DNA of 43,820 nt from Rhizobium sp. PDO1-076 (GTDB lineage Bacteria > Pseudomonadota > Alphaproteobacteria > Rhizobiales > Rhizobiaceae). The translations under genes were made by a program, and so were the position numbers. This document shows positions 23,504 through 32,038 of this stretch, in pieces. How positions within the stretch are numbered: the first letter of the stretch is position 1; every line of letters starts with the position of its first letter. Under the pieces are notes generated by a model. The model did not search any database and was not told where the DNA came from. It worked only from the letters and a program-made list of their open reading frames with translations. The DNA lies in assembly GCF_000247475.1 (NCBI RefSeq), contig NZ_AHZC01000221.1:1-43820 (forward strand). The letters run 5' to 3'.

Positions 23504-24553
23504 TTACTGACCCTTTCCGAAGAGCGCCTTGTGCTCTTTTTGGAAGGCTTCCGGATCGACACCCATCATGGAGGCGACCGAGAGTTCTTCGCTGGTTGCG
23601 GTTTCACCGGTTACGGCCGGCTGACGATTGCCGAGGCCACCGGCGTTGAGTGCCGGCATCAGGCCGATCTCGGTCTCCACCTCGGCCGGGTTCTTCATGT
23701 GGCGGGCAATAAAGTGGTCGCGAAGGGCCGGCACGAGCTTGGTCGCGTTGATCGCGGCATCGACGACAGAGACTGCGCGCTCTTTCGAAGTTGTGGTGAC
23801 AAGCTCCGTCAGGCGAGAGTTCAGCGAGGTAACCTGCTCCTTCAGATCCGCGTTCTCGGCGGCAATCGAAGCCGGCGGCGTGGCCTTGGCCTGGAGAGCC
23901 GTAACCAGGGCATCAGGTGCCGTCGTGGCTGCTACGCCGGCGACTTCCGCGAGGCGCGGCAAGAGCGCCGTATGTGCGGCCTGGGCAGTGTGAGCCGCAT
24001 GAGCCGCCGCAATGATTGCAGCGTCGTCTGCGGTTTCCGGTAGGCCGAGGGCCTTTCGGAGCGCTTCGAGATCCATCGTGTTCTCCATGGAGGTTGAATG
24101 AAGGGAAGTCAGGGAAGTCAGATTGGGGTCATTCGTCAGCGCCACGCTCTGCAGCCGTTGAACGACGAACGGTGGCTTGCGAGGATGCGTGAAAACCGGC
24201 GAGAGGTAGCCGTAGGCTTTCTCCCCCATCAGCGAATGCCCAGCCGGCGTCCACTCAACGCGCGCCCAGATGCCGTCTGTTCTCGACTGCATCTCAACGA
24301 TCCAGCCGCGTGCTGGCGAAGAAAAGCCTTGCTTACCGGCGAGATCGGTTGAGTGGTTTTCGTCGATCGGGAGCTTGCGGCCTTCGGAATTAAACCGGCC
24401 GACGACCTCGTCCGGATTTTCGAGGAAATACGGGCCGCGCCCGTCAACACCTGTAAAGCGACCAGACGGAAGGACGTGCAGCCATTCAGGCACTTCGGTG
24501 CCTGCGGATTGAAGAGCGATCGTGAAAGTCGAAATTGAATTACGCATGGGCAA
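23504..24553 (-). CDS. Phage protease I with internal scaffold region (Mu gpI/Z type)
   Basis: The 349-aa protein has a protease N-terminal domain: LHVLPSGRFTGVDGRGPYFL, PIDENHSTDLAGKQG with the typical His-Ser, PARGWIVEM, and GYLSPVFTH. A helical scaffold-like part follows (MDLEALRKALGLPETADDAAIIAAAHAAH ..., ENADLKEQVTSLNSRLTEL). In Mu the scaffold Z is made from an internal start in I. Here candidate internal ATGs near residues 155-160 lack a good Shine-Dalgarno. The protein shapes and matures the prohead. A dyad element lies just upstream. Confidence 0.9.
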   Translation of the reverse strand: MPMRNSISTFTIALQSAGTEVPEWLHVLPSGRFTGVDGRGPYFLENPDEVVGRFNSEGRKLPIDENHSTDLAGKQGFSSPARGWIVEMQSRTDGIWARVEWTPAGHSLMGEKAYGYLSPVFTHPRKPPFVVQRLQSVALTNDPNLTSLTSLHSTSMENTMDLEALRKALGLPETADDAAIIAAAHAAHTAQAAHTALLPRLAEVAGVAATTAPDALVTALQAKATPPASIAAENADLKEQVTSLNSRLTELVTTTSKERAVSVVDAAINATKLVPALRDHFIARHMKNPAEVETEIGLMPALNAGGLGNRQPAVTGETATSEELSVASMMGVDPEAFQKEHKALFGKGQ

Positions 24554-24577
24554 TGTTTGCCATGCAGCCCGACGCTA

Positions 24578-24636
24578 GATCATGCCCGCGACGGCGGGCG
24601 ATAGGTCAGGATGAGGGGAAGCTATCGGCGCGCGTA
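24578..24636 (-). promoter_or_regulatory. Repeated dyad element, copy B, before the protease gene (candidate late promoter)
   Basis: The minus strand holds GCCCGC-CGTC-GCGGGC (24584-24599) followed by ATGATC and TAGCGTCGG, matching copies C and D with about 20 bases missing. A second module, CGCGCGCCGATAGC (like the one in D), lies upstream over the gpG stop codon. The position corresponds to the Mu PI late promoter before gene I. Confidence 0.45.
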
Positions 24637-25131
24637 GCGCTCGAGGAAACCGAACACCGTTTCGGCGACCATGGTTTCGTCTTGGGAAGATATACCGAGG
24701 TAAGGGCGCGCGGGCAAGGTGACGCTTTTGGCGAAGATCACACGGTCGCCCATCCGGAAGACGAGTGCCTCCCCATTCTTCGGCTTGATGGTTCCGCCGA
24801 GCTGATGGATGCCTCCATAGATGACATTGGTGCCGACGCGCACCTCGTCGCTGGTCGCCCGGGCATTGATGCTGTCGCGCAGCCGCCCGCTCTCGGTAAG
24901 GATCCGGCTATTGCGCTTGGTCTCGGCATAGTCCTGATTGAGCGTCTGCCACGCCTGACCGTCCGGCGACTTCTGGCTGACGAAGCGCATATGGGTAGAT
25001 CCAACGATGCCGACGCCGATCGCGCGCATCAATGGCGTGGTGTTGGTCATCGCGCGGCCGAGCTGGTCGAAGCCCCGGCGCACTTCTTCATCCAGCACCT
25101 GGAATGTCAAAGAGAGAGCCGCACCGCTCAT
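24622..25131 (-). CDS. Phage virion morphogenesis protein (Mu gpG family)
   Basis: The 169-aa protein shows the family signature: LDEEVRRGFDQLGRAMTNTTPLMRAIGVGI, RFVSQKSPDGQAWQTLNQDYAETKR, ILTESGRLRDSINARATSDEVRVGTNVIYGGIHQLGGTI, ending RPYLGISSQDETMVAETVFGFL. In Mu it is gpG, a tail completion or head-tail joining protein. It overlaps the F gene by one base. Confidence 0.92.
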   Translation of the reverse strand: MSGAALSLTFQVLDEEVRRGFDQLGRAMTNTTPLMRAIGVGIVGSTHMRFVSQKSPDGQAWQTLNQDYAETKRNSRILTESGRLRDSINARATSDEVRVGTNVIYGGIHQLGGTIKPKNGEALVFRMGDRVIFAKSVTLPARPYLGISSQDETMVAETVFGFLERYARR

Positions 25132-26243
25132 CAGCGGGCCTCGCGGATCAGCTTGGCCAACAAGACGCGGGATTTCGTTCCGTCTCGCTCGACCTTGACA
25201 TTTGCGCGCCAGCTATCGCCGTTGACCGTCTTCGAGATCGAGAAGTAACCTTCGCCGCGATCCTCGACCTTGCCATCCTTCACTAGCTGGCGCGGCACCG
25301 TGGCGTAGGCATCGGCATCGATGTTGTCGCCGGCATTCGTCCGGATCGTGTCTGCCAGAAGACGAAGTTCGGTGCCAACCTCGACGCCGATCGCGCTCGC
25401 CACCTCGTCAGCATGGACACCGACTGGCGTCCAGCTTCCATCCGGCCACTTGCCGTGCAAAGCCGAGTTTACGAAAGCAGCGGCATTGGCCTCTCTGGCG
25501 CTGACAGCTATCGGACCAGGCGCGGTTTGGCGCAACCACGCTTCACCCGGATTGTAGGCGAAGGACGGGTCGACACCACGCGGCTGATCTGTGCCGAGCT
25601 GATCGAGATCCGGTGCGGAATCGAAACCTTTCTTGCCCAGGCGACGGAGTGCCGGCATCGAAACGGGTGTGACGAAGCAACCGCATCCAAAGCCGTTTGG
25701 CGGATACATTGTTTTCCAGGCTGGATCGGTAGCGGCAAGAACAGTGCCGTTCCAGCTCTTATGGTCAAGGCGGGGATGCAGTGCACCGGAGTGATTGTAC
25801 TGCCAGCCTGGGAAAGCTTCGAGCGTGTCCGGATCCGTGAGCTGCGCTAAGCGGCCGGCCGCATGAGCCGTCCTCAAGTTGGTTTCAAAGATGGTTCGGG
25901 TGCGCCAGCCACGATCGCCCTTGTAGGACCAGCCGTGGCCTTTCACGATCTGATCGAAGTCCTTGCGAAATTCTTCGAGCGTGGTGCCCTGTTCCAGTGC
26001 TTTGGCAATCGACGACTGGAAGTCACCAACAAGCGCCTCCGTGTTCGCGCCGGCGACCATGAACATCTTCGAATGCGCCGCATCCCAGACATCGCGCCAG
26101 CTCTTCGTCGGGATCGCTGCCTTCTCCCGAAAAAAGGCGATTGCCTCATCAAACGGCTGATCGAGCGCAGATACCGTCGTCACCATCCTCGCCGCACCCT
26201 CTCGATCATTTTTGAAGGCGTTTTGAAGCCCTTGGGCGCGCAT
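25131..26243 (-). CDS. Phage minor head protein F (SPP1 gp7-like head morphogenesis)
   Basis: The 370-aa protein has the Mu F/SPP1 gp7 core: PFDEAIAFFREKAAIPTKSWRDVWDAAHSKMF, TNLRTAHAAGRLAQLTDPDTLEAFPGWQYNHSGALHPRLDHKSWNG, then YPPNGFGCGCFVTPVS with a Cys pair. The last ~100 residues form a separate domain (EVGTELRLLADTIRTNAGDNIDADAY ... GTKSRVLLAKLIREAR) like the extra nuclease-like tail domains found on some F proteins; that match is tentative. Starts at 26243 or the ATG 19 codons later (MVTTVSALDQP) are both possible. The upstream frame stays open without an ATG. Confidence 0.88.
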   Translation of the reverse strand: MRAQGLQNAFKNDREGAARMVTTVSALDQPFDEAIAFFREKAAIPTKSWRDVWDAAHSKMFMVAGANTEALVGDFQSSIAKALEQGTTLEEFRKDFDQIVKGHGWSYKGDRGWRTRTIFETNLRTAHAAGRLAQLTDPDTLEAFPGWQYNHSGALHPRLDHKSWNGTVLAATDPAWKTMYPPNGFGCGCFVTPVSMPALRRLGKKGFDSAPDLDQLGTDQPRGVDPSFAYNPGEAWLRQTAPGPIAVSAREANAAAFVNSALHGKWPDGSWTPVGVHADEVASAIGVEVGTELRLLADTIRTNAGDNIDADAYATVPRQLVKDGKVEDRGEGYFSISKTVNGDSWRANVKVERDGTKSRVLLAKLIREAR

Positions 26244-26304
26244 GAGGGGCTTGGCACGAGGGTGCGGCCCTGATCGGCCGTCTGTGAGCCTCTGTGGCCC
26301 GCTA

Positions 26305-27900
26305 TCATGATCTTGCCTTCAGGTCGTCGATGAGCGCGGCTTGGCCTGCCAGATGCGCAAGCGCCATGCCCTTGGCCATGGTTTCCGCCAGTTCGTCGGG
26401 CGCGAGGTTGAGTGCAGCCAGGCGCTCGCCTGCGTCCCTCAAATCGCTCGCCTGGAAGAGGGCTTTTCGGACCTCTTCGATCATTCCGTTCATCGCCGCC
26501 GCCGTGTCCTGGTCGAGGCGGCTGGCAAGGATTTCGACCACGTCCGCAGGCTCGGTCCTGGCATGGACAGACTGAAACAACCTGTCGAACGTGGCAGATG
26601 TGGACGCGTGCAATGCCTTAGCACTTTCAGCGCGCGCATTCGGTGGGGCGGAAGTGACGGCCGGCCGGCCGCCGACGACCTCCGCACCATCTTTCGGTGC
26701 GGGAATGCCCAGGCGGTCACGAAGCCAGCTTGCATCAGCGGTCAGCCCGTGGGGCGCAAGCTTTTCGAAAGCAGATGAAAATAGCTCGATCGGCACTTCA
26801 TCGGGGCGGCCGATCCGCAGGATAGGGTAATGATCCTGTGGTCCGAAATTGAAAGAGACCATGTTCGGAATCAACTGCTGACTGAGCGTGTCTGATCCGT
26901 CGAGCGCGTCTGAGCGTTCAATGTCCTCTTGAACCAGGCGGTGTTCTTTAGCCACGGCATGGCCACCCGATACGGCATCAGTCGTGGTCGTCTGGCCAAG
27001 CACCACCTTGGAAATCTGCCGATCGAGCCAGTCGGCACGGCGCTCATACATATCAGTCGAGCTGCTCTTCGATCCGACCTCATGAAACTCGATCAGCATG
27101 TCGCGGGGAACGATCGCGGCACAATCGCCGGCAATGCCGGAGACAGCCCGCCACAGCACGTCTTTTTCCGCCTCGGTCGCGCCTCGGCCATACTTGCCGA
27201 TCCGAATAGGCTGGCCATAGTTCTGGCAGAAGATGGCCCAGTCCTTGACGCTGTAGCTCTTGAACAGCCAGCACCACACGGCCACGCGAGCCAATCCAGA
27301 GCGGATCGTCAGGCCCGATTTTGCCTTCGAACGATGGACGATGAACTTGTGGGCAGGCAGCGGCAGCTCACCGGTGCCATCACGTAGAAGAGGGGTTTCT
27401 CCATCCGCACGATCGAAGGTGAACCAGCGCTGCGTTCTCCAAGTGAGCCGACGCGGGCACAAATGCCCGTTGTGATACTGCCAATCCACTTCGGTAAACG
27501 AGATGCCTTTGCCGATAGCATCCAGAATGTCGAACAGGTTGGAGCGAAGAATGCCATCATCTACCCATGAGCGAATGAAGTCAGCATGCTTCTTGTGCTC
27601 GGCGCTGTCCGAAGCGGCCTTCACCGTGATCGGCAACTGCGCGACGGAATGCTTCCGGGTCGCAAGTTGGGCGAGGTAGTGGGGTTCGCGCTCCTCGATG
27701 TCTTCCGCCAGCTCGAAGTATGCCTCCGGGTCGCCCTGGTCGGCAGCGCGCAGAATGCGGGCAAGCTTCTCCGGTGTCATGCCATCCGCCGGATGTCCGG
27801 ACATCCACTGACGCACGCCGCCGACCTGGGCACCGGCCTTGTCTTCCGTCAAATCACGCCCAGCAACGAGATTGCCAAGCCAATCGCGAACTGCACCCAT
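26305..27900 (-). CDS. Portal protein, DUF935 family (Mu gp29)
   Basis: The 531-aa protein matches DUF935 portals: MTPEKLARILRAADQGDPEAYFELAEDIEEREPHYLAQLATRK, SFTEVDWQYHNGHLCPRRLTWRTQRWFTFD, GLARVAVWCWLFKSYSVKDWAIFCQNYGQPIRIGKYG, EFHEVGSKSSSTDMYERRADWLDRQISKVVLGQTTTTD. It makes the dodecameric ring through which DNA enters and leaves the head. It begins at the overlap with the terminase stop (TGATG). Confidence 0.95.
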   Translation of the reverse strand: MGAVRDWLGNLVAGRDLTEDKAGAQVGGVRQWMSGHPADGMTPEKLARILRAADQGDPEAYFELAEDIEEREPHYLAQLATRKHSVAQLPITVKAASDSAEHKKHADFIRSWVDDGILRSNLFDILDAIGKGISFTEVDWQYHNGHLCPRRLTWRTQRWFTFDRADGETPLLRDGTGELPLPAHKFIVHRSKAKSGLTIRSGLARVAVWCWLFKSYSVKDWAIFCQNYGQPIRIGKYGRGATEAEKDVLWRAVSGIAGDCAAIVPRDMLIEFHEVGSKSSSTDMYERRADWLDRQISKVVLGQTTTTDAVSGGHAVAKEHRLVQEDIERSDALDGSDTLSQQLIPNMVSFNFGPQDHYPILRIGRPDEVPIELFSSAFEKLAPHGLTADASWLRDRLGIPAPKDGAEVVGGRPAVTSAPPNARAESAKALHASTSATFDRLFQSVHARTEPADVVEILASRLDQDTAAAMNGMIEEVRKALFQASDLRDAGERLAALNLAPDELAETMAKGMALAHLAGQAALIDDLKARS

Positions 27901-29579
27901 CAGATTGATCCTCTCAAATAAACGTCAGTGGTTCGGCGACGATCGTCATCGGGCGGCGGGCCACCGTTATGGCCGCGCGTCGTGCCTGCGGTCTTGCGGC
28001 CGGTCTCGTACTCGTAGGCGATGGCGTCCTGGCTGCTGGCAAACCATGCGAGCGCGCCGGCCGGAGCCGTGTCGCCATGGCGATCGAAGCCATCGACGCC
28101 CTTGGTCGAATGTTCGTCCGGCACCTTGATGATGCCGTTGACATAGGCGAGGCCCTGATGGTCGGCGATGATGTCGGCATCGTAGGGAAACAGAAGGCTC
28201 TTATCGCCGAACGCTTCGATGTAAGCCGGCATGTTGCTGGCGTACCATTTGGCCGAGAACATCACCTCGTGGATGTTTTCGCCCCAGCGCTGACGCGCCT
28301 TCTCCGCGAGATACTGGCCGTTGCCTCGCGCATCGAGCGCGCCGCCGATCAGGCGCGGCAAACCATCGCCGATGTAGAAGAGAATATCGCGCTGCTGGTC
28401 GAACGGAATGTTCTTCAGCTCGACGACCAGGCGCGCGCGGCGAACCAAATCAGCGCCGATCTCGAAGACCACGACTGCGGTCTTGTCTCCCGATCGGGCA
28501 AAGTCCTCGCCGAAGCAATGCTCGCGCTCCGGATCAAGGGCATCGAGAAGCGGCTTCAAGATGCCTTCACAGAACTCGTCTGCCTGCTCGGCGCGAGCAT
28601 CATCGTCGAGGTTCTTGAAATCGTCCGGACGATCCCAGCGCACGACGGCCGGCAGATCCCGCGACATGCAGCTCTCGATTAGAACGCGGGTCATGGCAGC
28701 GCCCTCGGCCTCGGCCGGGATGGCGTCCAGTTCCTGCTTCATCTTTGCAGTGCGCGTGCCATAGGAGGCGCGGATCTGCGCTTCCCACTTGTCTTCCTTC
28801 TCCTGTGTCCACTCTTCACCCTTGATCAGGCAGACGCGCTTGTAGAGGCCGTTCTTGACAGCATCGCCGAAGGTGTAGGTGTGGACGCTGAACGGGTTCT
28901 TGCCGGCGCGGGCTTCCTTGATCAGCTCGTTAAACGGGCTGCTGAGGCCGTTGTGCGAAGAGATGACGCGGATCCGGCCACCCCAGATCAGGAGGGCGTT
29001 GACCGCGTCCAGCACGTCGCGAACGTCGCGGTGGAATGCTGCTTCGTCGATGACGACGGTGCCCTGAAGGCCGCGGATGTTTTCCGGCCTGGATGACAGC
29101 GCCTCGATGCGGAAACCGGAGGCAAAGCGGATGACGTAGCTGGAAATTGCCTGTGTGCTGCCGTCTGCCTTCTGGTCGAAGAAAATGCCATCCTCGATCG
29201 TCAGCATTTCCTTGGCGACGGTCTTGGCGAAGTGTGCGGCATAGCCGATGAATTCGCGGCCCTTTGGCTTGGTGTCGCCGATGTAGAAGACATTCTGCCC
29301 ACCGGCCGATCGCTGGGCGGCGGCAATCAAGGTGCAGTCCAACGCCTCGGCAAAGGTGATACCTGTACGTCGGCCCTTCTCGCAAATCTTCAGATCACTG
29401 TCGTCGTCGATCCAGTCTTGCTGATGCTCCATAAGGACGCCAGCGGCCAAAGGATCTAGATCATCGGGAACGTCGCCGCCACGCAGAAACTCTTCCGGCA
29501 ACTTCTCCGGATCTTGGGACAGAACGGGCGGGTCGATCCACTGGCCATGCGGCAGACCGGGCAAAGGTGCCTGTGTCAT
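27900..29579 (-). CDS. Terminase large subunit (Mu gp28 family)
   Basis: The 559-aa protein has the packaging ATPase pattern: adenine-proximal HQQDWIDDDSDLKICEKGRRTGITFAEA (a non-classical P-loop lacking GK[ST], common in Mu-like terminases), Walker B TVVIDEAAFHRD, and SSHNG coupling motif. The nuclease half shows GEDFARSGDKTAVVVFE, DARGNGQYLAEKARQRWG and HGDTAPAGALAWFAS with the expected Asp residues. It cuts and packages DNA into the prohead. It overlaps the small terminase gene by four bases. Confidence 0.94.
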   Translation of the reverse strand: MTQAPLPGLPHGQWIDPPVLSQDPEKLPEEFLRGGDVPDDLDPLAAGVLMEHQQDWIDDDSDLKICEKGRRTGITFAEALDCTLIAAAQRSAGGQNVFYIGDTKPKGREFIGYAAHFAKTVAKEMLTIEDGIFFDQKADGSTQAISSYVIRFASGFRIEALSSRPENIRGLQGTVVIDEAAFHRDVRDVLDAVNALLIWGGRIRVISSHNGLSSPFNELIKEARAGKNPFSVHTYTFGDAVKNGLYKRVCLIKGEEWTQEKEDKWEAQIRASYGTRTAKMKQELDAIPAEAEGAAMTRVLIESCMSRDLPAVVRWDRPDDFKNLDDDARAEQADEFCEGILKPLLDALDPEREHCFGEDFARSGDKTAVVVFEIGADLVRRARLVVELKNIPFDQQRDILFYIGDGLPRLIGGALDARGNGQYLAEKARQRWGENIHEVMFSAKWYASNMPAYIEAFGDKSLLFPYDADIIADHQGLAYVNGIIKVPDEHSTKGVDGFDRHGDTAPAGALAWFASSQDAIAYEYETGRKTAGTTRGHNGGPPPDDDRRRTTDVYLRGSI

Positions 29580-30205
29580 GCGCCGTCTTTCTTCTTTGGA
29601 CGGACGCCGAGGAACTCAAGGCGGGCGCGGGCGATGGCTTCTTTCGAGATGCCGGGTTCGGAGGACAGCGTGTCGAGGGCCTTCTCGGCGTTGGCCTTCA
29701 TGTCCGATTCGACGCGACGAAGTTTGTCTTCGGCTTCCAATTTCTGGCGCTGACCTGTGGATGCGGTCTCGGCAAGCGCGAGCTGACGAAGTGCGGTTGC
29801 CGCATCTTTCGCTTCCTTGAAGCTCATCCCGTCATCGACCGCGTTTTCCATGACCTCGACCAGCAGTGTCTTCAGCATCCGCGTCGAGGCCTGGGTGAGC
29901 TTGTCGGCGTCCGCACCGTTGGTGCCGGAGACCACGGCGTTGGCAATCGCCTGGGTGCGCTGCATCTTGTTGGTCAGTTTGCCCAGGCGCAGATTGTGCC
30001 GGTTGAAAGATGAGAAATGCGGAATATCGAAATCAATGCCAAGCTCGCCCTGAAGCGCAATCAGCTTCTGGCGGAACTCGGCATAGACTTCGGTCTGGGC
30101 GCGCGGTGTGTTCGCCAGCTCCTGAAACGCCCAAGCGACGATGCCCTCGCACTCTTCCGGGAGGAGGTCGATAGAAGACGGCCGAGGACGCATATGAGGT
30201 GCCAT
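29576..30205 (-). CDS. Terminase small subunit-like protein, DUF3486 (Mu gp27)
   Basis: The 209-aa protein matches DUF3486: PSSIDLLPEECEGIVAWAFQEL, a wing-helix-like region with PHFSSFNRHNLRL, and a helical C-terminus (EVMENAVDDGMSFKEAKDAATALRQLALAE). It is probably the DNA-recognition subunit that directs packaging. It directly precedes the large subunit. Confidence 0.88.
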   Translation of the reverse strand: MAPHMRPRPSSIDLLPEECEGIVAWAFQELANTPRAQTEVYAEFRQKLIALQGELGIDFDIPHFSSFNRHNLRLGKLTNKMQRTQAIANAVVSGTNGADADKLTQASTRMLKTLLVEVMENAVDDGMSFKEAKDAATALRQLALAETASTGQRQKLEAEDKLRRVESDMKANAEKALDTLSSEPGISKEAIARARLEFLGVRPKKKDGA

Positions 30206-30208
30206 GAG

Positions 30209-30532
30209 TTACTCCGCATCGCCTGGGTTCTGGATGCCGGCGAGCTGATGCCGGCCTTCGACATGGTCGCGACCGATGCGTGTGAGCACTGCGCTGGTTT
30301 CGCTGCCCTCCGTGCGTGTCTTCACCGCACCGGTGTGCTCTTCCATCCAGAGAAGCTGATTGCAGATGTAGTCACGCGACTTCTTGTAGGAGAAGCGCTC
30401 AAGGCTTTTCTGGATCAGGAACGTGTTCGTGGACCCACCGGAGCGAGGATCGGCAAGGTCTTTCAGGATGATCAGGCGGATGTTTTCATCAACCCACTTT
30501 TTGTAGTCTTCGGCCAGCATGGCGTCCCTCAA
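30209..30532 (-). CDS. Mu gp26-type phage protein (VpaChn25_0724 family)
   Basis: The 107-aa protein fits the family often annotated VpaChn25_0724: a helical winged-helix-like fold with RLIILKDLADPRSGGSTNTFLIQKSLERFSYKKSRDYICNQLLWMEEHTGAV and a C-terminal LTRIGRDHVEGR. It lies between DUF2730 and small terminase as in Mu. Function is unknown; DNA binding is possible from the fold. Confidence 0.85.
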   Translation of the reverse strand: MRDAMLAEDYKKWVDENIRLIILKDLADPRSGGSTNTFLIQKSLERFSYKKSRDYICNQLLWMEEHTGAVKTRTEGSETSAVLTRIGRDHVEGRHQLAGIQNPGDAE

Positions 30533-30855
30533 TTGTTATGGCGGAGCAGGAACTCTTCTACGCGACGGGTTGCCCGTTCCGTCGCCTCGGAGGATTTGGC
30601 AATGAGGGCGATATCGCCCTTGAGTTCCGTCATATCGACCTGCAGCTTGTTGACGGTGTCCTTGTTCGGCAGGTGTTTCAGCTCACCTTCGATCGCCTGG
30701 ATGCGGCGATCGTGCTCGATGAGCTTAGTTTTCGCGCCATCGACACTGCTGGTGAGCATCTTTTCGCCCGAAGAAAAATAGCCTTTGGCATGGCCGAGGA
30801 TGGCGATGACACTCAGCACGATCCCGAGATATTGCATGATTTCAGTCAAGGTCAT
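30529..30855 (-). CDS. DUF2730 membrane-anchored coiled-coil protein (Mu gp25)
   Basis: The 108-aa product (ATG at 30855, overlapping the previous stop by four bases) has one N-terminal membrane helix (IMQYLGIVLSVIAILGHAKGYF). A coiled coil follows (DRRIQAIEGELKHLPNKDTVNKLQVDMTELKGDIALIAKSSEATERATRRVEEFLL). That layout and the HLPNKDTVNKL motif are typical of DUF2730. Its role in the phage is not known. Confidence 0.85.
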   Translation of the reverse strand: MTLTEIMQYLGIVLSVIAILGHAKGYFSSGEKMLTSSVDGAKTKLIEHDRRIQAIEGELKHLPNKDTVNKLQVDMTELKGDIALIAKSSEATERATRRVEEFLLRHNN

Positions 30856-31067
30856 TTCAGGTAGGCTTCCTTTTCCACGATGACCTGACACTCAAGGCAA
30901 CGGGTCGCTGACGGATGGACGCGCCGGCGCGCCTGTGAGATCGTGGCACCGCAACCGCACTGCTCCCGACCCTGTTGTTTCAATGCGGCGCTGGCCGCAT
31001 TGATGCGGGCTTGCCGTTCCTGCTCGACGCGCTCCTCGCCAATTTCCCGGTCAAATTCACTGTACAT
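30852..31067 (-). CDS. DksA/TraR-like C4 zinc finger protein
   Basis: The 71-aa protein has a helical N-terminus (REIGEERVEQERQARINAASAALKQQG) and four Cys in a C-x-C ... C-x2-C arrangement (C37, C39, C57, C60), the TraR/DksA finger. Small TraR-type phage proteins bind in the RNA polymerase secondary channel and alter promoter choice without ppGpp. A strong Shine-Dalgarno (GGAGG) sits 5 nt before the ATG at 31067. A longer open frame upstream would overlap Rz1 and lacks support. Confidence 0.82.
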   Translation of the reverse strand: MYSEFDREIGEERVEQERQARINAASAALKQQGREQCGCGATISQARRRVHPSATRCLECQVIVEKEAYLK

Positions 31068-31332
31068 TCGAGCCTCCGACGCTAGCCGATCGGCGAGTTT
31101 CACAAACGCGCAGCGCGGTGCGATCGGCGCCCCAATTCGTCGCGATCTCGATTTCCGTGAGATCGCGATCGGGAAGGACGACGGGATCGGGGCAAGGTTT
31201 TTTCGCCTCGGCAGGCAATTCCTTTTCAACGACGGTCTGAACCAAGATCGGCTCCCTATCGCTTGTTGAGCAGGCGGACCCGCTCGCGACCAAGACCACG
31301 GCCAGGACCGCTGCTATTCGGCAAAGCCGCAT
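31057..31332 (-). CDS. Rz1-like outer-membrane spanin lipoprotein
   Basis: The 91-aa frame starts inside the Rz-like gene in another frame. It has a lipoprotein-type signal (MRLCRIAAVLAVVLVASGSAC). The lipobox GSAC is not canonical at -3, but Cys follows a clear hydrophobic stretch. The mature part is Pro/Glu/Lys-rich. The nested start and the extension past the Rz stop are the classic spanin pair layout. It would anchor in the outer membrane and join Rz to fuse the membranes at lysis. Confidence 0.72.
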   Translation of the reverse strand: MRLCRIAAVLAVVLVASGSACSTSDREPILVQTVVEKELPAEAKKPCPDPVVLPDRDLTEIEIATNWGADRTALRVCETRRSASVGGSNVQ

Positions 31333-31615
31333 TCTGTTTCTCCAGTTCAACGGCACGCGCTTCAGCGTCCGCGATCTGGTCGCGGGCTGCGTTCTGGGCT
31401 GCCATGGTTTCTCTGAGGTTCGTCGCAATCTTGGCCTGTGCCTGGGCATTCATGGTCTCGACCTGGGCGCGCCAGTAGTGGTCGCGTTCGGAACGGGCGA
31501 GCGTCGTGGCATCGCTGACCATGCCTTCGATCTTCGACACAGTGCCGAGACCAAGAGCGGCAATGGCAACGACTGCGGCAAGCACGCCCGCGATCAGCAG
31601 ATAGGTCCGGTTCAT
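31256..31615 (-). CDS. Rz-like inner-membrane spanin
   Basis: The 119-aa protein has one N-terminal membrane helix (YLLIAGVLAAVVAIAALGLGT) and then a long periplasmic coiled coil (RSERDHYWRAQVETMNAQAQAKIATNLRETMAAQNAARDQIADAEARAVELEKQNA). The shape is that of i-spanins. It overlaps the holin-like gene by four bases and contains the start of the Rz1-like gene. Confidence 0.78.
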   Translation of the reverse strand: MNRTYLLIAGVLAAVVAIAALGLGTVSKIEGMVSDATTLARSERDHYWRAQVETMNAQAQAKIATNLRETMAAQNAARDQIADAEARAVELEKQNAALPNSSGPGRGLGRERVRLLNKR

Positions 31616-31863
31616 ACGCCGCCCTCCGTATCACTCGATTTCGCCAGGGCGGCGTTCCTGAAATCCATCGATCCTGAAAACCGGTGGATGCCGAGGGTCG
31701 AGGCAATCAGCATCACCATGGAAGGCACGGCCGTGGCACCGAATGCCACCGCCTGCTCGGAGCCACGCATGGCCCCGATCGCCAAGACCAGGATGACGAT
31801 CCAAGCCAGAACAAAGGAGGCCCAGATGTACAGCCGCGAGGTGGAATAGGAGGGCTTATTCAC
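31612..31863 (-). CDS. Holin-like small membrane protein
   Basis: The 83-aa product from the GTG at 31863 has two membrane helices (LYIWASFVLAWIVILVLAIGA and AVPSMVMLIASTLGI) and a charged C-terminus. A good Shine-Dalgarno (GGAGGT) precedes the GTG. Lying between the amidase and the spanins, it is the best holin candidate. A longer frame to 31983 is out of phase with the upstream small gene and less likely. Confidence 0.7.
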   Translation of the reverse strand: MNKPSYSTSRLYIWASFVLAWIVILVLAIGAMRGSEQAVAFGATAVPSMVMLIASTLGIHRFSGSMDFRNAALAKSSDTEGGV

Positions 31864-32035
31864 CGGGCACCTCCATCGCCACCAGCGCCAGCAACGCGCC
31901 GCTGCTGATGCCCAGCGCGGTCTCTGAATAGAACAACAGGTGCGGTGGTTTTGGCTCCCAGGTCTCGAAGACCAGGGAGGCACCGAGGGAGACGACGACC
32001 AGGACGATCAGGCAGGACACAAACAGTCTGATCAT
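31856..32035 (-). CDS. Small membrane protein of the lysis cassette
   Basis: The 59-aa protein begins MIRLFVSCLIVLVVVSLGASLVFET, with one N-terminal hydrophobic helix, and has a second hydrophobic stretch (ALGISSGALLALVAM) near the end. It lies four bases after the amidase stop and overlaps the holin-like start by eight bases. It may be a second holin, antiholin or pinholin subunit. The assignment is by position and topology. Confidence 0.65.
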   Translation of the reverse strand: MIRLFVSCLIVLVVVSLGASLVFETWEPKPPHLLFYSETALGISSGALLALVAMEVPGE

Positions 32036-32038
32036 CGG